Source: Burkholderiales bacterium | GTDB taxonomy: Bacteria; Pseudomonadota; Gammaproteobacteria; Burkholderiales; SG8-41 | Assembly (NCBI GenBank): GCA_019746155.1 | Contig: JAIESJ010000274.1 | Coordinates: 1 to 7,230 of the forward strand | Length of the DNA stretch: 7,230 nucleotides | Direction of reading: 5' to 3' | In this document: piece after piece, positions 1 through 4,567 of the stretch | Numbering within the stretch: the first letter of the stretch is position 1 | Layout of the letters: the number at the start of each line of letters is the position of its first letter | Position numbers and translations under genes: made by a program | The notes under the pieces: generated by a model | Database searches by the model: none | Seen by the model: the letters and a program-made list of their open reading frames with translations, nothing else | What the model was told of the DNA's origin: nothing

Positions 1-40
1 TCTTTTGGCGATTTTTGCTGCTTATCCGGCATTATTATTT

Positions 41-56
41 GCCTGTTTTTACAGGC
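41..56. repeat. Small inverted repeat
   Basis: GCCTGT and ACAGGC form a 6-bp stem around TTTT. There is no T-run after it on either strand, so a terminator role is weak. Confidence 0.35.
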
Positions 57-184
57 CCTTGAGATAGGTTTCCGATTTTATACGCTATACCGTACAAAAT
101 TGGAATGGCTTCGAAATGGTCGCAGGGAGTCGGGGTGAACCCTCCAATCGGATAACCGCCGCCCGCCCACGACACTCGTTCACC

Positions 185-418
185 GTCAGCAGTAACAGCA
201 GGCCGGCGATATAAAATTCCGCGGTGGCGAGCAGCGCGAGGCAAAGATTGCCTTGCGCGAGAAACGTTACCAAACCGTTGGCCAGCGGCCTGATCACCGC
301 CGCGAGCTTGCCGACACCGTAGTTGGAATAGGGTACCCGAAGGCCTCGCGGGCGGAGTGAAAAAGATTCTGTCCATCCACGAAGGCGACTACGCGGATAG
401 CCGCGGGCTCACGCGGCA
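185..418 (-). pseudogene. NYN-domain (LabA/DUF88-like) protein, frameshifted 5' remnant
   Basis: On the minus strand a GTG at 416-418, preceded by AGGGA, opens a frame reading VVAFVDGQNLFHSAREAFGY. This is the classic N-terminus of NYN-domain proteins, a PIN-like nuclease fold whose first conserved Asp lies in the FVDGQN motif. The frame breaks at about 330/331. One missing base would restore PYSNYGV, the expected continuation, and the shifted frame stays open past an EFYIAG segment that faintly resembles the family's RFYTG strand. After that nothing recognisable remains, and the original frame stops at 294. I see a dead gene of which about 25-75 residues can be traced, out of the roughly 200 usual for the family. 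The downstream limit is approximate. A sequencing error could explain the frameshift but not the loss of the rest. Confidence 0.55.
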
Positions 419-436
419 CGGTAGTCCCTGGAAATG

Positions 437-476
437 AAAAGCCCTCTGCGGCGATATCGTCGCAGGGGGCTTTTTT
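437..476 (+). terminator. Strong bidirectional intrinsic terminator
   Basis: Arms 437-454 and 457-474 pair over 18 positions with only two G-T wobbles. The arms are joined at a GATATC centre. Six Ts (471-476) close the plus side and four As (437-440) the minus side, so it can stop RNA polymerase in both directions. It lies just upstream of the NYN remnant and would insulate that remnant from readthrough of the toxin operon. No intact plus-strand gene precedes it in this window. Confidence 0.8.
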
Positions 477-504
477 GTTGGGATAACCCCACCCGGGCCA
501 CAAG

Positions 505-755
505 GGCGAATCAGGTGAGGGGCAAGTGCAATGTAATTATCGGCATTTTTTATAAAAGTTCAAGGTGTTTGTTGAAAAGATAAATAAAAACAATGCCTTT
601 CCTGATCTCAGGATTAAATCTTTATGTTTTTCACCAGACCGCTGGTTTCAGTAGCATTCTGTGCCAGAAAGTCAAATTAAACAAGGTCTTATTTTGTTAT
701 CATGGCGATGAGAAGAAAACCTCCACGTAACCTGTACATACGCTGTCGTACTGCG
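505..755. other. AT-rich gene-free spacer
   Basis: This stretch is visibly richer in A+T than anything else here and holds no credible reading frame on either strand. It contains a 14-bp inverted repeat TCCTGA-TC-TCAGGA at 600-613 and a small hairpin ACCAG-ACCG-CTGGT at 632-645. It lies downstream of the toxin gene. The composition jump suggests a junction between DNA of different origin. Confidence 0.5.
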
Positions 756-1100
756 TCACTTATATTCGATACAGATCGCTATCCCAGCTGCGATTTCCTC
801 CATCACCGGCTCGGGAAGATTCCCCAGCTTTTTGACCAAACGAGTTTGGTCAACGGAACGGACCTGGAACGTATCCGCCCCCGACTTCTTGGTGAGACCG
901 TTCTGCTTGTCGGGCTCAAGGTAGATCATCCACGGGTAGCCGGCGTAGGGCGGTTTCCAGTCCGTGATAGGGACAATGATCTTCAGGGGCAGTTTGCCGA
1001 TGCTGTTGGAACTCGCCACGACGGCGGGCCGGGTTTTCTTGATTTCCTGTCCGATGGTCGGATCGAGATTAACCAGCCACACGTCCCCGCGATTAATCAT
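756..1100 (-). CDS. MazF/PemK-family type II toxin (endoribonuclease)
   Basis: The 114-residue protein has the family landmarks in order: RGDVW near the N-terminus, GQEIKKTRPAVV around residues 17-28, the IIVPITDW strand, and a C-terminal QVRSVDQTR...KLG segment. Members of this family cut single-stranded mRNA at short motifs and arrest growth unless bound by an antitoxin. I chose the ATG at 1098-1100, which overlaps the stop of the upstream repressor-peptidase gene by 8 bp (ATGATTAA) and implies coupled translation. A TTG five codons earlier is possible but would lengthen the overlap. Length is normal for PemK/MazF. The usual small antitoxin gene is missing upstream; its place is taken by the tail of the XRE-ImmA gene. 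No clear terminator is visible downstream. Confidence 0.9.
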   Translation of the reverse strand: MINRGDVWLVNLDPTIGQEIKKTRPAVVASSNSIGKLPLKIIVPITDWKPPYAGYPWMIYLEPDKQNGLTKKSGADTFQVRSVDQTRLVKKLGNLPEPVMEEIAAGIAICIEYK

Positions 1101-1239
1101 TGACCGCCCCGTCAAGTTCCGTGAAGGCGGTCAGTTCCTTGTCCGTTTCGTACTCGTGCGCAGCGCGTTCCGCCGCCGCTTCGAGCAGTTTGCGGCGCTC
1201 GTCAAGTGACAGCGCGGCGATTTTCTTGGCTTTGGCCAT
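1093..1239 (-). CDS. Possible internally initiated 48-residue antitoxin, in frame with the XRE-ImmA gene
   Basis: Inside the XRE-ImmA frame, codon 353 is an ATG preceded by AAGGAGG at 5-bp spacing, the best ribosome-binding site in the window. Starting there gives MAKAKKIAALSLDERRKLLE followed by an Ala/Glu helix and the acidic end ELTAFTELDGAVND. This has the size and character of an antitoxin tail and lies directly before the toxin start. Either two genes fused by loss of a stop codon, or one gene yields both a long and a short product. Internal initiation is inferred from the sequence only. Confidence 0.5.
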   Translation of the reverse strand: MAKAKKIAALSLDERRKLLEAAAERAAHEYETDKELTAFTELDGAVND

Positions 1240-2295
1240 TTCGCCCTCCTTACCGTTCAGCGACACCACGCCGGGATTCAGTTCCTCGGCTCGCTCACGG
1301 GAGATAATTCCTTCCGCCATCGCTCTCAGTACAAGCTGCTTGAAGCGTAGCGGTTGCTCCGGCGCGACTTGCTTTCCGGGCTCCTGCCTGTGCCATTTAC
1401 GTTTGCGAAAGATAACAACGGTGTTCTTGTACCAACTCGGCGAGATAATACCGAGGTCCTTGGCACGACGTAACCACGCCTGCATGCTCAAGCCGTACTT
1501 GTGTTTTAACAGTAACAGTTCATCGAACTCGATACGGCTTCGAGATCTGCCAAGCTCCTTGTATGCCGCTTCGTCCGGCACCAAGAAGGCGGCGGCGAAA
1601 CGATGGGCGATTTCCTCGTCCTCCTTTGTTTGTTTCTGCTTTATTACCAAATGTCCAAGTTCGTGGGCGAGATTGAAACGCTGACGATCTCCGGACATGG
1701 CGGCATTTGTGACAAGTACCGGAACCTTTCGTCCGTCGTCACCGAGAATCGTCGCCCAAGCGGAATGGCCGTCGAATCGCTCATCGGCGTCCAGAGCCAA
1801 TACCGCGGCGGCGTGGTCTTCGAGCGTTTCGGCCAGATTCTCGATGGGGTCCAAGCCGATTTTCCAATCCTCTCGAAGCTCTTTGGCGATTTTCTCGACA
1901 TCGTCCACAGACTTCGCCTGTCGGGCCTTCGGGACGCCGACTGTCGCACGTCTTTCGAGTTTTCCATCGACAGGGAACAGAGAGGCCAGCCAACAATAGT
2001 GTTCGAGGTGATCGGTGATCTGTACTTGCAGCCGGTTGGCCTCGGCCTTGGGTAAGCGGCTGTGTTTGCGGTAGGCGATGAACTCCACTTTGACCTTCGG
2101 TTCCTGCATGAAATAGCTCGTCTTGACGCCCAGCGCGTCAGCCAGACGCACGAGTACTTCCGAGCCCGGAACGCTCTTGCCGGTTTCGTATTTGGAAATG
2201 GCCTGCTTCGTGAGGAAGTGGTCCATCTTGGCTACCAGCGCCTCCATGGACAAACCTGCACCGAGCCTGGCCTGTTTCAGCCGTTCGCCTATCAT
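1093..2295 (-). CDS. XRE-family repressor fused to ImmA/IrrE metallopeptidase, with antitoxin-like tail
   Basis: The 400-residue protein starts at an ATG 4 bp after a GGAGG box. Residues 1-62 are an XRE helix-turn-helix (GERLKQARLGAGLSMEALVAK...ISKYETGKSVPG). Residues of about 165-245 are an ImmA/IrrE peptidase: the zinc motif HELGH sits at 211-215, followed by an EDEEIAHRFAAAFLVP segment at 225-240 that supplies the third ligand. Proteins of this kind bind their own promoter and can be inactivated by proteolysis under stress. Residues 353-400 are Lys/Glu-rich and end in an acidic ELTAFTELDG stretch, resembling the toxin-binding tail of small antitoxins. The gene is the first of an operon with the MazF-like toxin. 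Promoter and repeated operators lie just upstream (2311-2381), so autorepression is likely. I infer that it serves as regulator and, through its tail, as antitoxin. Confidence 0.88.
   Translation of the reverse strand: MIGERLKQARLGAGLSMEALVAKMDHFLTKQAISKYETGKSVPGSEVLVRLADALGVKTSYFMQEPKVKVEFIAYRKHSRLPKAEANRLQVQITDHLEHYCWLASLFPVDGKLERRATVGVPKARQAKSVDDVEKIAKELREDWKIGLDPIENLAETLEDHAAAVLALDADERFDGHSAWATILGDDGRKVPVLVTNAAMSGDRQRFNLAHELGHLVIKQKQTKEDEEIAHRFAAAFLVPDEAAYKELGRSRSRIEFDELLLLKHKYGLSMQAWLRRAKDLGIISPSWYKNTVVIFRKRKWHRQEPGKQVAPEQPLRFKQLVLRAMAEGIISRERAEELNPGVVSLNGKEGEMAKAKKIAALSLDERRKLLEAAAERAAHEYETDKELTAFTELDGAVND
1246..1252 (-). promoter_or_regulatory. Internal Shine-Dalgarno sequence (AAGGAGG)
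   Basis: On the minus strand AAGGAGG is followed by GCGAA and then ATG (1237-1239). The near-ideal match and spacing inside a coding frame argue for independent translation of the antitoxin-like tail. Confidence 0.6.
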
Positions 2296-2328
2296 TCGAC
2301 CTCCGGTAGGTTGACGGAAAGGATTTAC

Positions 2329-2352
2329 TTGACGAATACGTCAACGGTTGAC
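2329..2352. promoter_or_regulatory. Operator cluster for the XRE repressor
   Basis: Two overlapping perfect palindromes are visible: TTGACG-AATA-CGTCAA (2329-2344) and GTCAAC-G-GTTGAC (2340-2352). Further half-sites TTGACG (2311-2316) and CGTCAA (2376-2381) flank them. The half-site doubles as the -35 box of both promoters. The adjacent XRE protein is the obvious ligand and would then control both directions at once. Binding itself is inferred. Confidence 0.65.
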
Positions 2353-2357
2353 ATAAT
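2329..2357 (+). promoter_or_regulatory. Promoter of the 58-residue gene, facing the toxin promoter
   Basis: The -35 box TTGACG (2329-2334) is 17 bp from a -10 box CATAAT (2352-2357). The -10 box overlaps that of the opposite promoter almost completely, so the two promoters cannot be occupied together. The start point would be near 2364, about 40 bases before the ATG at 2403. Confidence 0.65.
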
Positions 2358-2381
2358 AATATTGAAGTTCCGTATCGTCAA
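2353..2381 (-). promoter_or_regulatory. Promoter of the xre-immA/mazF operon
   Basis: Reading the minus strand, a -35 box TTGACG (2376-2381) lies 17 bp from a -10 box TATTAT (2353-2358), which is ideal sigma-70 spacing. Transcription would begin near 2346, inside the operator palindromes, leaving a leader of about 50 bases. Confidence 0.7.
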
Positions 2382-2402
2382 CCCGCAACAGAGGCAGTCC
2401 AC

Positions 2403-2579
2403 ATGGCCAAGAATCCACCGCCCGGCGATAACCATCGCCAAGGCACCGTTACCGGCCGTTCGCAGACCTACAACCCCAAGACCGAATCTTGGGTAAAGCG
2501 CGATACCGAAACCGGCCGGTTTATGGACCAAAAATCCGATGACAAGCCCTTCAAGGGCGTGCGGCGAGAGAAGAAATAG
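2403..2579 (+). CDS. Small conserved-type hypothetical protein (58 residues)
   Basis: An ATG preceded by AGAGG at 8-bp spacing opens a 58-residue frame. The protein starts MAKNPPPGDNHRQGTVTGRS, then reads NPKTESWVKRDTETGRFMDQ, and ends DDKPFKGVRREKK. It is very hydrophilic and basic, has no membrane segment or signal peptide, and is probably partly disordered. The central RDTETGRFMDQK and terminal KPFKGVR blocks recall small uncharacterised proteins I have seen in many bacterial genomes; I know of no established function. It is transcribed divergently from the xre-immA/mazF operon through shared operators, so its expression should respond to the same repressor. The good ribosome-binding site, the promoter and the composition argue that it is real despite its size. 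Confidence 0.75.
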   Translation: MAKNPPPGDNHRQGTVTGRSQTYNPKTESWVKRDTETGRFMDQKSDDKPFKGVRREKK

Positions 2580-2708
2580 GATTTCGCACAATATGCCGCC
2601 CCCGGACGAATCCTCTCCCAGCCTCGTGCCGGTGATGATCCCGGGGTTTTCTTGTTTCCCAAGCGCATGGTGGCGAGCGAAGTGCGCCACGATGCGCTTT
2701 GCCTGAAA

Positions 2709-2768
2709 GGGAGTCTGCCGGAGCGCCCGCCCGCGCGCCGCGCGGGCAGGAAGCGCAGGCAGTCTCCC
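2709..2768. repeat. Long nested hairpin
   Basis: Outer arms 2709-2719 and 2758-2768 pair at 10 of 11 positions, and GCGC blocks (2723-2726, 2753-2756) pair inside them. The centre is a 19-bp palindrome GCCCGCGCG-C-CGCGCGGGC (2729-2747). All three are co-centred, so the whole 60 bases can fold as one hairpin. Confidence 0.7.
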
Positions 2769-2841
2769 GGTGTAGCGCTTTGAATCGGGAGCACCGCGAC
2801 CACGATGAGGGGAGCGGCTGGCTCACCAAGGGCGCAGCGGA

Positions 2842-2858
2842 AAACCCCGAAGGGGTTT
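2842..2858. repeat. Perfect 7-bp hairpin
   Basis: AAACCCC and GGGGTTT pair around a GAA loop. It ends in TTT only, so it is at best a weak terminator. Confidence 0.5.
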
Positions 2859-2912
2859 GAAGCCGCCCGACTGAGACAGCCGGAGCGGGGCCTCGAAGTC
2901 TTACCCCGGCTC

Positions 2913-2932
2913 GCGGCGGCGATAGCCGCCGC
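2913..2932. repeat. Perfect 8-bp hairpin with GATA loop
   Basis: GCGGCGGC and GCCGCCGC pair perfectly around GATA, within the gene-free region. Confidence 0.6.
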
Positions 2933-3021
2933 ACACCGCGACGCCCTGAAGCCACCATCCCACGAAAAGACTTGCGCGCGCCCGAGAGAACAACAAAACG
3001 CTACAGGGCGACGCGGGGTCC

Positions 3022-3044
3022 GGCCCCGACGTGCAGTCGGGGCC
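3022..3044. repeat. Perfect 9-bp hairpin
   Basis: GGCCCCGAC and GTCGGGGCC pair perfectly around a GTGCA loop. Confidence 0.65.
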
Positions 3045-3062
3045 GAGCCGGGGTTTAGGGCC

Positions 3063-3107
3063 GAGTGGCGAAGCCGAGGCGCGGCCCGGCCCAGGGCCGC
3101 ACCACTC
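3063..3107. repeat. Two-level hairpin
   Basis: The outer arms GAGTGG (3063-3068) and CCACTC (3102-3107) enclose the inner arms GCGGCCC (3081-3087) and GGGCCGC (3094-3100). Both levels are perfect. Confidence 0.55.
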
Positions 3108-3308
3108 CGCGACCGACGTTCAGGAGGGAGCGGGGGGTTTACTGCAAGCCGCATGACAGCCGCGCCTTACGGCTGGCGGGCGGCTTGCGGGGTTGGGCGG
3201 CGGGCAGCGTCCGCGTCCGGATCACGGCTCGCGCTGCTCAAAAAAGGTTCGAGCCTCGGTTAAGATGGTCCACCAACAACCCTCCAGGGGGAACCGAAGA
3301 AGTACACC

Positions 3309-3337
3309 AACCCACTGTCATCAGTGGGTTTTTTTTT
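3309..3337 (+). terminator. Perfect intrinsic terminator before the integrase
   Basis: CCCACTG (3311-3317) and CAGTGGG (3322-3328) form a 7-bp stem around TCAT, extended by AA/TT, followed by nine Ts. It closes whatever is transcribed on the plus strand from 2364 onward and isolates the integrase. Confidence 0.9.
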
Positions 3338-3377
3338 GCATAATGTCCGGCATGTTCCCGCGCCTTCAAATGAAAGC

Positions 3378-3426
3378 TGCCCCCAGAACGGGGGCAACAG
3401 GGGAATCCTGAACTGGAGTTGCCCCC
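3378..3426. promoter_or_regulatory. Mutually exclusive hairpins in the integrase leader
   Basis: TGCCCCC (3378-3384) pairs with GGGGGCA (3390-3396). The same right arm, as GGGGGCAAC (3390-3398), can instead pair with GTTGCCCCC (3418-3426). The second fold touches the GGAG ribosome-binding site (3415-3418) and ends 2 bases before the ATG. It could gate translation, or the repeats could be protein-binding sites on DNA. Confidence 0.45.
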
Positions 3427-3428
3427 AC

Positions 3429-3722
3429 ATGCCGCTGACCGACACCGCGATCCGCTCTGCCAAGCCGCAGGCCAAGGCCGTGAAGCTGTTCGACGGCGGC
3501 GGCCTGTACCTCGAAGTGAACCCCGCCGGCGGGAAGTGGTGGCGCTGGAAGTACCGTTTCGGCGGCAAGGAAAAGCGGCTCTCGCTGGGCATCTACCCCG
3601 ACGTGAGCCTGAAGGCCGCCCGCGACCGCCGCGACGCTGCGCGCAAGCTGGTGGCCGATGGCATCGACCCCAGCGAGAACCGCAAGGCGCAAAAGTCGGT
3701 GCGGGCCGACCGGGCGGCAAAT
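3429..3722 (+). pseudogene. P4-type tyrosine integrase, N-terminal fragment (DUF4102 domain)
   Basis: From the ATG at 3429, with GGAG upstream, the frame reads MPLTDTAIRSAKPQAKAVKL, then FDGGGLYLEV, WWRWKYRFGGKEKRLSLGIYPDVSL and a basic helix ending DPSENRKAQKSVRADRAAN. This is the arm-binding N-terminal domain of island integrases, which normally run to about 400 residues. Family similarity ends at about residue 97 near 3720. The frame continues meaninglessly to a stop at 3878. The core-binding and catalytic domains, including the R...R...Y residues, are absent, so it cannot recombine DNA. The break coincides with the start of an unrelated coding segment in another frame (3720-3985). A recombination or insertion event replaced the rest. 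No tRNA or clear attachment site is visible beside it. Confidence 0.85.
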
Positions 3723-3985
3723 CGGTACCGAAATTCAATGGCGATACGCATGTCCGTTGCTGGCGAAAATTCAAGGTTCGTCCGCCCGGTGGCAGTTCGA
3801 GCCCGCAGGAAACCGACTGGAAGTACTGCGTCTACGACAAGATGCACAAGGACTATGGCTATACGCAGGCGTGGGTAGATTTTCTAATCGAAAAGCTAAA
3901 AGACCCTGCGGAATTCGATGCCCTGTCTAAGGGTGCCGCACCGATTGACGATTCTTCTCAGAGCAAAGACGCAGCCCATGCGTAA
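3720..3985 (+). pseudogene. 3' part of an unrecognised gene, first member of the DprA-like/RT operon
   Basis: After the integrase break a different frame becomes coding-like: KFNGDTHVRCWRKFKV, then TDWKYCVYDKMHKDYGYTQA, WVDFLIEKLKDPAEFDALS and a Ser/Asp-rich end. It is rich in Trp, Tyr, Lys and Phe, unlike the Arg/Ala shadow frames of this GC-rich DNA. No ATG, GTG or TTG lies in frame near its beginning; the first is ATG at 3841. It therefore looks like a protein tail of about 88 residues cut from its 5' part. Its TAA (3983-3985) overlaps the ATG of the DprA-like gene by 8 bp, as expected in a real operon. I do not recognise the family. Residual expression from the integrase leader would be in the wrong frame. 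Confidence 0.55.
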
Positions 3986-4532
3986 GTGTGTTCAGCTTAT
4001 GCCGTTGGACGCCCACTGGCCGTTATACCTGAAAGCACGATTAGGCACTGCAGCGCCCAAAGCCCTAAACGTGATCGGCCCCGTCACAATTCTCGCTGCC
4101 CGCCGGACCGCCCTTTTCTGCTCTGCCCGGACACCCGGCGAGGCGATCCTCCGCGCTCACGACGCAGCCCGTCGCATGCGCGATGAAGGTATCACCGTAA
4201 TCAGCGGATTTCACTCGCCAATTGAGAAGGAATGCCTAAAGATTTTGGTGCGAGGCAAACAACCCATCATCGTCTGCCCCGCGCGCGCGATCGAGGCGAT
4301 GCGCATCCCAGCCGAATGTCGAGCGGCGTTCGACGCCGGTCGTGTGCTGTTTCTCTCGCCCTTCGCCGGGGTCCTCAAGCGCATCACCAGGGATACTGCC
4401 TGGCGCCGGAACGAATTCGTTGCAGCAATGGCGGATGAGGCTTGCATCCCGCATGTTTCACCCGGTGGGCAGACGGCACGTATCGCGGGAATGCTTACGG
4501 CCTGGCAGGTGCCCCTTGCGGCGGCGTCATGA
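3978..4532 (+). CDS. DprA/Smf-like SLOG-fold protein
   Basis: From ATG 3978 the protein has 184 residues. Residues 16-40 (LYLKARLGTAAPKALNVIGP) match the entry to the DprA/Smf Rossmann fold. CSARTPGEAI (48-57) is the nucleotide-loop region, VISGFHSPIEKECLKIL (74-90) corresponds to the conserved SG-loop, and IIVCPARAIEAM (97-108) and LFLSPF (124-129) follow as core strands. Classical DprA loads RecA on single-stranded DNA. This protein has only the single SLOG domain, without the SAM and winged-helix domains of full DprA, and FHSP replaces the usual GIDxxAH-type sequence. It therefore belongs to the stand-alone SLOG relatives common on islands, and it may bind DNA, nucleotides or a signal nucleotide. 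The start is chosen from the ATGCGTAA overlap with the preceding frame; ATG 3999 is an alternative. It precedes the reverse transcriptase in one operon. Confidence 0.8.
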   Translation: MRKCVQLMPLDAHWPLYLKARLGTAAPKALNVIGPVTILAARRTALFCSARTPGEAILRAHDAARRMRDEGITVISGFHSPIEKECLKILVRGKQPIIVCPARAIEAMRIPAECRAAFDAGRVLFLSPFAGVLKRITRDTAWRRNEFVAAMADEACIPHVSPGGQTARIAGMLTAWQVPLAAAS

Positions 4533-4567
4533 CGCTCTTTTCCGCTCATAGTGTCTCGTTGGTATGA
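4529..4567 (+). CDS. 12-codon micro-ORF linking the DprA-like and RT genes
   Basis: ATG 4529 overlaps the DprA-like stop as ATGA. The frame encodes MTLFSAHSVSLV and its TGA (4565-4567) overlaps the RT start, again as ATGA. No good ribosome-binding site precedes the RT gene, and an in-frame stop at 4549 rules out an earlier RT start. Re-initiation through this micro-ORF would thus bring ribosomes to the RT. Whether the peptide itself matters is unknown, and chance is possible for so short a frame. Confidence 0.4.
   Translation: MTLFSAHSVSLV

Larger units (their letters stand above)
2580..3308. other. Long GC-rich, hairpin-rich region without a credible gene
   Basis: Reading frames here are long only because stop codons are rare in GC-rich DNA. 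Their translations are Arg/Ala/Gly-rich, on both strands, with no recognisable domain. A series of perfect or near-perfect inverted repeats is visible (2709-2768, 2842-2858, 2913-2932, 3022-3044, 3063-3107). The stretch runs from the end of the 58-residue gene to a perfect terminator at 3311-3337, so the plus strand could yield one structured transcript. It may be a 3' untranslated region, a non-coding RNA, or a DNA site such as a transfer origin. The sequence does not decide between these. Confidence 0.55.

Noticed and set aside
702..2055. Plus-strand frames opposite the toxin operon
   Set aside because: They are antisense shadows of the MazF-like and XRE-ImmA genes, with no homology or ribosome-binding sites.
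2468..3263. Long overlapping frames on both strands in the GC-rich region, such as 2468-3154 minus and 2805-3263 plus
   Set aside because: They are Arg/Ala/Gly-rich, lack domains and good ribosome-binding sites, and overlap each other and the 58-residue gene. They are explained by the scarcity of stop codons in GC-rich, hairpin-rich DNA.
3240..3280. Possible tRNA 3' end at GGTTCGAGCC...CCACCA, which would mark an integrase attachment site
   Set aside because: The T-stem does not pair and there are no acceptor, D or anticodon arms upstream. The resemblance is limited to the short TTCGA motif.
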